From Alkalidesulfovibrio alkalitolerans DSM 16529 (lineage in GTDB: Bacteria; Desulfobacterota; Desulfovibrionia; Desulfovibrionales; Desulfovibrionaceae): DNA of 64,000 bases. The DNA lies in assembly GCF_000422245.1 (NCBI RefSeq), contig NZ_ATHI01000026.1, positions 124,001 to 188,000 on the forward strand. Reading direction: 5' to 3'. The notes under the pieces are model-generated. The model worked only from the letters and a program-made list of their open reading frames with translations. It was not told the origin of the DNA and searched no databases. Of the stretch, positions 57,856-64,000 are shown piece by piece (the first letter of the stretch is position 1; each line of letters opens with the position of its first letter). Position numbers and translations under genes: made by a program.

Positions 57856-60123
57856 ATGGTCTCCGTGACGCGAAGCCTCACCGGAAAGTTGATCGTGCTC
57901 ATCGGCGGTATTCTGCTCGTCGGGATCACGGCCCTGTCCTACTTCGCCATCGCCAACCACAGGGACTATCTGATGAAGAACCTTCTGGCGCAGGGCGACA
58001 AGCTTTCCACGACCATCAAGCTTGGCACGCACTACGCCATGATGCTCAACTCGCGCGACGACATCACCCAGATCATCACCAACATCGGCAGCCAGGAGGG
58101 CATCGAGAGCCTACGCATCTATAACAAGGAAGGGCAGATCAAATTTTCCAACAACCAGGCCGAGGTGGACTCCGTGACCAACATCCGCGACGAGGCCTGC
58201 TTCGTTTGCCACCGCGTGGAGCCTCCGCTCGTGAACCTGGAATTGTCCGAGCGCACTCGCCTCTTCGAGGGCCCCGACGGGTTCCGGCGGCTTGGCATCA
58301 TCGCGCCGATCCACAACGAGCCCGGATGCGTGGGCGAATGCCATTTCCATCCGCCCGAGAAGCAGGTTTTGGGAGCCATCGACTTCGTCGTCTCCCTCGC
58401 CCGGACGGACGGCGAGATCATCACCCTGGAACGTCGGCTGATGTTCTTCACCGCCTTCATCTTCATCGTCATCAGCGGGGCCATCTACGTCTTCATGGTC
58501 AAGGTCATCAGGAAGCCGATCATGGAACTGGTGCGCGGAACGCGCCTTATCGCGCGCGGCGAACCCAACCCCGACATCGACGTGCGGCAGGACGACGAGG
58601 TGGGCCTTTTGGCCTCGTCCATCACCAGCATGGGGCGGGCCATCGCGGCCAAGCAGGCCGAACTCAACCGGCAGCGCGACGAGTATCAGAACCTCTTCGC
58701 CCGCGTGCCCTGCATCATCACCGTGCAGGACCGCAACTACCGCCTCATCCGCTACAACCGCGAGTTTGCCGAGAAGTTCAAGCCCAGGCCCGGCGACTTT
58801 TGCTACCACGCCTATAAAAACAGGACGTCCAAGTGTCCCGACTGCCCTGTGGAGCAGACCTTCGCCACCAACCGCTCGCACACCAGCGAGGAATCCGGTC
58901 CGGACAAGGACGGCAACATGCGCCACTGGCTGGTCACCACCTCGCCCATCACCAACGAGGCGGGCGAAGTCGTGGCGGCCATGGAGATGTGCCTGGACAT
59001 CACCCCGCGCAAGGAGTTGGAGCGCGAGTTGACCAAGTCCGAGCAGAAATACCAGGCCATCTTCAGCAACATCCCAAATCCCGTCTTCGTCCTCGACCAC
59101 GAGACCCTGAACATCCTCGACTGCAACCAGAGCGTGGAGGCGGTCTACGGCATCACGCGCGAACGGCTTATGAGTTCCTCCTTTCTGGACCTTTTCAGGC
59201 CCTCGGAACGTGAGCGCTACGCGCGCGAGCTCCGTGAGCACGAGGTCATCGACCGCGCGGTGCACATGGCCGCCGAGGGGCGCAGGATTTTCGTGACCAT
59301 CCGCGTCTCACCCTCGGAGTACGGAGGACACAAGGTCTGGCTGGTGACCACGAGCGACATCACCAAGCGCTTGGAGACCGAGCAGAAGTTCATCCAGGCG
59401 GGTAAGATGGCTACTCTGGGCGAGATGGCCGCTGGCGTGGCGCACGAACTGAACCAGCCGCTCACGGTCATCAAGGCGGCCAGCGGGTTCATCCTTGGCA
59501 GGGTCGGACGCGGCCAGGAAGTGCCCCCGGAATTGCTTGCGGACCTGGCGCGCGAGGTGGACGGGCACGTGGACCGCGCATCGCGAATCATCAACCATCT
59601 GCGTGAGTTCGGCCGCAAGCCCGACATGCAGCTCTCGCCGGCGCAGGCCAATGACATCCTGCGCCGGGCTCTGGACATCTTCAGCCAACAACTCAAACTG
59701 CGCGAGATCGAGGTGGTCTTCGACCTGGCCGAGAACCTGCCTCCCGTCATGGCGGACGCCGGAAGACTCGAACAGGTCTTCGTGAACCTGCTCATCAACG
59801 CCCGCGACGCCATCGAGGAGCGATGGGCAGCAGCTCCGCCTGGAGACGAAGGAAAGCGAATCACGCTTGAGACGAGGCAGGAGGACGGCCAGGTGGTCAT
59901 CCGCATGGCGGACAACGGCGCGGGCATCCCCAAGGGAGTCATGGAGCGCATCTTCGAACCGTTCTTCACTACCAAGAAGGTCGGCAAGGGAACAGGGCTT
60001 GGACTCTCCATCAGCTACGGCATCATCCAGGACATGGGAGGCTCCATCAAGGTGGATTCGGCCGAGGGTCGGGGAACCGCCTTCACCATCAGCCTGCCTC
60101 GGGCGGAGGACGGCAATGGTTGA
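57856..60123 (+). CDS. Sensor histidine kinase with haem-binding periplasmic domain
   Basis: 755 residues. Membrane helices at about 11-33 and 196-216 enclose a periplasmic domain carrying CFVCH (Cys115-His119), a c-type haem site, and CVGECH (158-163), a CX3CH variant. Then HAMP (~218-270), a PAS with Cys316/327/330, a second PAS (~395-510), HisKA with AHELNQPLTVIKA, and HATPase (NLLINARDAIEE, DNGAGIPKG, GKGTGLGLSISYGI). A haem redox sensor near the Tmc cytochromes is a natural reading. Ends with an 8-base overlap to the next gene. Confidence 0.9.
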   Translation: MVSVTRSLTGKLIVLIGGILLVGITALSYFAIANHRDYLMKNLLAQGDKLSTTIKLGTHYAMMLNSRDDITQIITNIGSQEGIESLRIYNKEGQIKFSNNQAEVDSVTNIRDEACFVCHRVEPPLVNLELSERTRLFEGPDGFRRLGIIAPIHNEPGCVGECHFHPPEKQVLGAIDFVVSLARTDGEIITLERRLMFFTAFIFIVISGAIYVFMVKVIRKPIMELVRGTRLIARGEPNPDIDVRQDDEVGLLASSITSMGRAIAAKQAELNRQRDEYQNLFARVPCIITVQDRNYRLIRYNREFAEKFKPRPGDFCYHAYKNRTSKCPDCPVEQTFATNRSHTSEESGPDKDGNMRHWLVTTSPITNEAGEVVAAMEMCLDITPRKELERELTKSEQKYQAIFSNIPNPVFVLDHETLNILDCNQSVEAVYGITRERLMSSSFLDLFRPSERERYARELREHEVIDRAVHMAAEGRRIFVTIRVSPSEYGGHKVWLVTTSDITKRLETEQKFIQAGKMATLGEMAAGVAHELNQPLTVIKAASGFILGRVGRGQEVPPELLADLAREVDGHVDRASRIINHLREFGRKPDMQLSPAQANDILRRALDIFSQQLKLREIEVVFDLAENLPPVMADAGRLEQVFVNLLINARDAIEERWAAAPPGDEGKRITLETRQEDGQVVIRMADNGAGIPKGVMERIFEPFFTTKKVGKGTGLGLSISYGIIQDMGGSIKVDSAEGRGTAFTISLPRAEDGNG

Positions 60124-61246
60124 ACACATTCTGCTCGTGGATGACGAAGAGGGCATTCGCAAGATGCTCGGCCTGACTTTGCGCGACGCCGGATACACGG
60201 TCTTCACTGCCGGAGGCGGGGAGGAGGCGCTGGCGGTTTTCGCGCGCGAGCGGCCTCAGATCGTGCTTACGGACATCAAGATGCCGGGCATGGACGGTAT
60301 CGAGGTGCTCGGCCGCATCAAGGAACTCTCGCCGGACACGGAAGTGATCATGATCACCGGCCACGGCGACGTGGACCTGGCCATCCAGAGCATCAAGCAC
60401 CAGGCCACGGATTTCGTGACCAAGCCGGTCAACGAGGAAATCCTGAAGATCGCGCTTTCCCGCGCGGCGGAGCGAATCGCCATGCGCCGCCAGATCCGCG
60501 AGCATACCGAGAACCTGGAGCGCCTAGTCGAGGAAAAGACCCGCGACCTGATCGCGGCGGAGCGTTTCGCCGCCGTGGGTCGCACCGCCGCTGGGCTCTC
60601 GCACGCCATCAAGAACATCGCCTCGGGCCTTGAGGGAGCCATCTTCATGATCGAGGAGGGGCGGACCACCTGTCGGCCCGAATCCCTGGACCAGGGATGG
60701 GAGATGCTCAAGGCGAGCGTGCAGCGCATCAAGAACCTTTCCATGGAACTCTTGCGACTTTCGGGCCGCACCATGCTCTGCATCGGCACTCACGACCCGG
60801 ACGGGACGGCGCGCGAGGTCGCGGAATTCATGGCGTCTTCGGCCAAGGAACGCGGCATAGCGTTCTCGATTGAATGCGGAGCCGGACCGGGTCCAGTTCT
60901 TTTTGACGCCGAGGCCATGCACCGCTGTCTCCTGAACCTCGTGACCAACGCCATCGACGCCTGCGCCGAGTCTGAACAGGGTCCCCGACGAGTTGCCCTG
61001 ACTACCTCGCGCGAAGACGGGTTCGTGTGGTTCAGCGTGGCGGATAACGGCCCAGGCATGAGCGAGGCCATCCGGCGGCGCATATTCACGGAGCCGTTGA
61101 GCACCAAGGGAAGCAGGGGAACGGGCTTTGGCCTGCTCTCTGCCAAGCAAATCGCCGAGGCCCACGGGGGAAGCATCGAGGTCTTCAGCACACCGGGCGG
61201 CGGCGCGGTTTTCGTGGTCGGAATTCCCGCCCGCGAGCCCAGGTGA
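60116..61246 (+). CDS. Receiver-histidine kinase hybrid
   Basis: 376 residues. Receiver first (LLVDDEEGIRKMLGLTLRDAGY, Asp in IVLTDIKMPG, Lys in FVTKPVNEE), a coiled coil, then HisKA-like GLSHAIKNIASGLEGAIFM and HATPase (NLVTNAIDACAE, DNGPGMSEA, GTGFGLLSAKQIAE). It probably receives phosphate from, or is tuned by, the upstream haem kinase and signals onward to the small receivers. No DNA-binding domain. Confidence 0.9.
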   Translation: MVEHILLVDDEEGIRKMLGLTLRDAGYTVFTAGGGEEALAVFARERPQIVLTDIKMPGMDGIEVLGRIKELSPDTEVIMITGHGDVDLAIQSIKHQATDFVTKPVNEEILKIALSRAAERIAMRRQIREHTENLERLVEEKTRDLIAAERFAAVGRTAAGLSHAIKNIASGLEGAIFMIEEGRTTCRPESLDQGWEMLKASVQRIKNLSMELLRLSGRTMLCIGTHDPDGTAREVAEFMASSAKERGIAFSIECGAGPGPVLFDAEAMHRCLLNLVTNAIDACAESEQGPRRVALTTSREDGFVWFSVADNGPGMSEAIRRRIFTEPLSTKGSRGTGFGLLSAKQIAEAHGGSIEVFSTPGGGAVFVVGIPAREPR

Positions 61247-61263
61247 AGGAGAGGGAGACGCGC

Positions 61264-61800
61264 ATGGAACAGGTGACGCTCAGGCGCGGCGGGCTGCTCG
61301 AAGCCGAAGGGTGGGCCGTGGGGGACGATCCCCTGCCCTGGCTCGGCGCGGCCCTGGCCCTCGACGCGGACGCGCGGCTGCGCGACTTCTTCGCCATGCT
61401 TGCGCGCCATCCGGTGCTCGTCCGCGTCAGCCCCTTTCTGCCGGGGCTTATGGAGCAATACGCCCAGTGGCCCGGACGCTGCCCGGAACCCCTTGGCATC
61501 GAGGAAATCGTCGTGATCAAGGTTGTGGAGTTGATCGGATTTCCAGGCCCGCCGCGCCTGGAGATCTATACCGCCCTCACGGGCGTGTGCGGCGGCGAGG
61601 AGGTGGAATTGAAGGCCCATCCGGTCAAGACCATCGTGGATCTGCCGGTTCGGCTGGGCCGTCTCAAACACAGGGTGCTAGGCGACAGGCTCGAAGAGAT
61701 GGAATTCGAGACGAGGCACACCCTCTTCGAGTTCATCGACGGTATGGCGTGGCAGTTGGGCTTTCACGGAACCCCCATGGAATGTGCCTTGAGGAGGTAG
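61264..61800 (+). CDS. Hypothetical protein of the tmc-linked signalling operon
   Basis: 178 residues, soluble, no signal peptide or clear motif. GAGGGAG lies seven bases before ATG 61264, and the universal stress gene follows two bases after the stop. Its fixed place inside the operon suggests a link to the kinases or to Usp, but no family is recognised. Confidence 0.75.
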   Translation: MEQVTLRRGGLLEAEGWAVGDDPLPWLGAALALDADARLRDFFAMLARHPVLVRVSPFLPGLMEQYAQWPGRCPEPLGIEEIVVIKVVELIGFPGPPRLEIYTALTGVCGGEEVELKAHPVKTIVDLPVRLGRLKHRVLGDRLEEMEFETRHTLFEFIDGMAWQLGFHGTPMECALRR

Positions 61801-61802
61801 TT

Positions 61803-62759
61803 ATGTTCGAGAGGATCCTTTTCGCGACAACGGCTTCGCCCACGTGCGACGACGCGGCCAAAGTGGCCTTCGAGTTGTCCAAGAAGAACAAGTCGCAGTT
61901 GTCGGTGTTTCACGTCTTCGGCATCCCCACGCGCGGCTTCAGCACCTTCGTGCGCGACATCCGCACCGGCGAGATCGAGGAACCGGACGAGAACTACACC
62001 GCGCTGGTCGTGGAGGAGATGCGGCACACGTATGAGAAGTTCCTGCCGACCTACGACCAGATCGCCATCGAGGCGGTGACCGGCGAACCGGCCACCGAGA
62101 TCCTGCGCAAGGCGCGCAAGGATGACGTGAACATGATCATCATGGGCGCGCACTCGCGGGCCGAAGACATCGGAGCGACGCGCCACAGGGCCATCACGGG
62201 CAGCACCATGCAGCGCGTGGCCCGTGCTGCTCGGTGTCCGGTGCTCATCGTCAGTCGGCCCTGCGTGACCTGCTGGTCGTACTTCGCCAACATCGTGGTC
62301 GGCGTGGACTTCACCAAGGCCAGCGACTCGGCCTTCGCCTTCGCCCTGAACGTGGCCAAGGAGATCGGCTGCAAGCTGCACGTCTTCCACTGCATCGACC
62401 TCTCGACCGAGCCAGCGCTGACCCCGCCCACGCAGGGCGAGGTGGAGGAGCGCGTGGCCAAGGCGCGCAAGAAGATGGAGGAGAAGTACATCTCCAAGAT
62501 GGGCGACTTCGACAACTACACCGCCGACATATGGGAGGGCATGCCCTACGTGGAGATCCTCAAGTTCGCGCGCGAGCACAAGGCCGACCTCATCGTGCTG
62601 GCCCACCACACGCGCGAAGTCGATCCCGAGCAGGCGCTTTTGGGCAGCACCGTGGAACAGGTCGTGCTGCGCTCGGCCTGCCCGGTGTGCAGCGTGAACC
62701 ATCCCGACAAGGTGGATGTGACGCCCTACGGAGTGCGTCCGGCCGGGGAAGGCGAGTAG
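61803..62759 (+). CDS. Tandem universal stress protein
   Basis: 318 residues, two UspA domains (about 1-155 and 160-305). Domain 1 has MFERILFATTASPTCDDAAK and ends GSTMQRVARAARCPVLIVSRP. Domain 2 has NIVVGVDFTKASDSAF and ends LLGSTVEQVVLRSACPVCSVNHP. The GSTxxxV motifs resemble the ATP-binding ends of Usp proteins. Stress or redox adaptation role. AGGAGG before ATG 61803. Confidence 0.93.
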   Translation: MFERILFATTASPTCDDAAKVAFELSKKNKSQLSVFHVFGIPTRGFSTFVRDIRTGEIEEPDENYTALVVEEMRHTYEKFLPTYDQIAIEAVTGEPATEILRKARKDDVNMIIMGAHSRAEDIGATRHRAITGSTMQRVARAARCPVLIVSRPCVTCWSYFANIVVGVDFTKASDSAFAFALNVAKEIGCKLHVFHCIDLSTEPALTPPTQGEVEERVAKARKKMEEKYISKMGDFDNYTADIWEGMPYVEILKFAREHKADLIVLAHHTREVDPEQALLGSTVEQVVLRSACPVCSVNHPDKVDVTPYGVRPAGEGE

Positions 62760-62761
62760 CG

Positions 62762-63184
62762 ATGGCCGAGGGCCCCGCGCGCACGGTTCTGGTGGTGGAT
62801 GACGAGCCGCATCTGCGGGTCTTTCTCGCCGCCGTGTTCCGTTCCGCGGGCTTTCGGACGGTCACGGCCGCGAGCGGGGCCGAAGGTCTGGTCAAGGCCA
62901 GGGAGGCGAGACCCGATCTCGTCTCCCTGGACCTGATGATGCCCGGCCAGGGCGGACTCGTCATGTACCGGGGGCTGCGCGAGGATCCCGGGCTTTGCGA
63001 CGTTCCGGTGCTCATCGTCTCGGCCGTGCCGCCCAAGGCTTTTGGCCATTCCCTGGCCATGCTGCGGGCCACGCTGCCGGACGGCCTGAGGGCTCCGGAA
63101 GCCTATGTGGAGAAGCCGCCCACGCCCGAGGCGCTTCTTGAGGCTGCCGAAAGGCTCCTTTCCGGGACAAGGGCAGAGGGGTGA
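62762..63184 (+). CDS. Stand-alone response-regulator receiver
   Basis: 140 residues. One receiver with VLVVDDEPHLRVFLAAVFRSAGF, Asp in LVSLDLMMPG and Lys in AYVEKPPTP. It resembles the receiver after tmcA in the LDLxMP phosphorylation site. Starts two bases after the Usp gene. No output domain. Confidence 0.9.
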   Translation: MAEGPARTVLVVDDEPHLRVFLAAVFRSAGFRTVTAASGAEGLVKAREARPDLVSLDLMMPGQGGLVMYRGLREDPGLCDVPVLIVSAVPPKAFGHSLAMLRATLPDGLRAPEAYVEKPPTPEALLEAAERLLSGTRAEG

Positions 63185-63284
63185 CCCATGCCGGTGGCCT
63201 TTCCTCGGGCACCGGGGTAGGGTAAAAGAAACAGGACGTGCGGCATGCGCCGCTGATCTCCATCACTGCTCGAAAGGGAGTTCC

Positions 63285-64000
63285 ATGCCGCGTACGGTGC
63301 TGCTTGCCGACGACGAGGACGGCATTCGCAGGATGCTCGGGTTGATCCTGTCCGACCTGGGCCACGAGGTCATCGAGGCCCGCGACGGCCGCGAGGCCCT
63401 GTCGCTGTTCGAAGCGCGCCGCCCCGACATCGTGGTCACGGACGTGCGCATGCCCGGCGTAGACGGCCTCGATCTGCTCAGGCGAATCAAGGCCGAGCGT
63501 CCCGGCACCGAGGTCATCATCATCACCGGGCATGCGGACCTCGATTTGGCCATCGAGGGCTTGCGCCTGGATGCGGGCGACTTCATCGCCAAGCCCGTGC
63601 GGGCCGAGGTTCTGGAGATCGCCATCAGGCGCGCCGAGGCCAAGATCGGCCTGCGCGAGCAGCTCGCCCGCCAGTCCGAGGAGTTGCAGCGGCGGCTGCA
63701 CGACGAACTGGCCGCTTCGCAGTTGCGGTTCCAGCTTCTCTTCGACGAGGCCCCCTGCTTCATCGCGGTCCTGGACAGGAATCTGGTCATCACGGCGGCC
63801 AACCGACGTCTCAAGGAGGAGATCGGCGGCCATGTGGGCGAGCTGTGCCACAAGGCCCTCAAACGCAGCGCGAGCCGCTGCCCCGAATGCCCGGTGCAGG
63901 CGACCTTCCGCGATGGTCAATCGCACCGCGCCGAGGCGGTCATTGTCTCACGCGAGGGAAAGCCGCTGCACGTGCTCATCCGCACCGCGCCCATCCTGGG
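63285..64000 (+). CDS. Receiver-PAS signalling protein, 3' end outside window
   Basis: The first 238 residues are visible. Receiver (LLADDEDGIRRMLGLILSDLGH, Asp in IVVTDVRMPG, Lys in FIAKPVRAE), coiled coil, then a PAS domain with Cys188, Cys199 and Cys202 arranged exactly as in the haem kinase PAS (C-x10-C-x2-C). A kinase or other output may follow beyond the window. GGGAG lies before ATG 63285; 100 bases after the previous gene, so possibly its own transcript or the operon end. Confidence 0.88.
   Translation, partial: MPRTVLLADDEDGIRRMLGLILSDLGHEVIEARDGREALSLFEARRPDIVVTDVRMPGVDGLDLLRRIKAERPGTEVIIITGHADLDLAIEGLRLDAGDFIAKPVRAEVLEIAIRRAEAKIGLREQLARQSEELQRRLHDELAASQLRFQLLFDEAPCFIAVLDRNLVITAANRRLKEEIGGHVGELCHKALKRSASRCPECPVQATFRDGQSHRAEAVIVSREGKPLHVLIRTAPIL

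Overview
The window looks like part of the chromosome of a GC-rich dissimilatory sulfate reducer of the Desulfovibrionaceae type. It carries dsrAB-dsrD with a siroheme amidase gene, the dsrMKJOP membrane complex preceded by an RsbRD-N gene, a Tmc (type I cytochrome c3:menaquinone oxidoreductase) complex with a tetraheme cytochrome c3, and many Tat-exported iron-sulfur and c-type haem proteins. No tRNA, rRNA, CRISPR array, transposase or phage gene was seen.

Layout. 1-5041: end of a chemoreceptor gene, an XRE-cupin regulator with an acyl-CoA synthetase, then hisI-hisG. 5042-6156: structured repeats and a VOC protein. 6586-12171: RsbRD-N gene plus dsrMKJOP, closed by two hairpin terminators. 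12506-16398: glmU, a zapB-like small gene, zapA, a 6S RNA and rny, then a third copy of the repeat element. 16788-19539: an LTA-synthase-type sulfatase and an outer-membrane protein, convergent. 19725-26360: a minus-strand sulfur module made of a CstR-like CsoR-family repressor, two rhodanese genes, a cytochrome b, an FeS subunit, a Psr/Phs-type molybdopterin enzyme and a monohaem cytochrome c. 26648-28432: an MscS channel and a conserved hypothetical. 28931-33277: dsrA, dsrB, dsrD and cbiA/dsrN. 33411-35875: a periplasmic binding protein and a histidine kinase. 35884-38497: psp system. 38548-44721: small unknown proteins, a TraT lipoprotein, a serine-protease lipoprotein and amphi-Trp proteins. 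45335-46243: an AT-rich PEP-CTERM gene. 46428-51284: divergent Pat-like acetyltransferase and acs. 51446-64000: the tmc operon with its sigma-54 activator and a large two-component/stress operon.

How the genes work together. DsrAB reduces sulfite, DsrD is its small partner, the CbiA-like protein probably amidates its sirohaem, and DsrMKJOP links the reaction to menaquinone and periplasmic haems. Tmc moves electrons from periplasmic cytochrome c3 across the membrane. The 20-26 kb module looks like a second sulfur respiration or sulfane-sulfur pathway.

Most notable observations. (i) The small rhodanese gene at 20358-20873 has an in-frame UGA inside its active-site loop, exactly where the neighbouring rhodanese has a conserved second cysteine. 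The UGA is followed by a hairpin that fits bacterial SECIS geometry, so this is a candidate selenocysteine rhodanese. (ii) The same module has a TTGACA-17-TATCAA promoter whose spacer holds a TACCCA/TGGGTA palindrome, a plausible operator for the CstR-like repressor. (iii) Near-consensus sigma-54 promoters lie in front of the tmc operon, the adjacent haem-binding sensor kinase operon and pspA. (iv) Three copies of a ~125 bp hairpin element have arms that co-vary.
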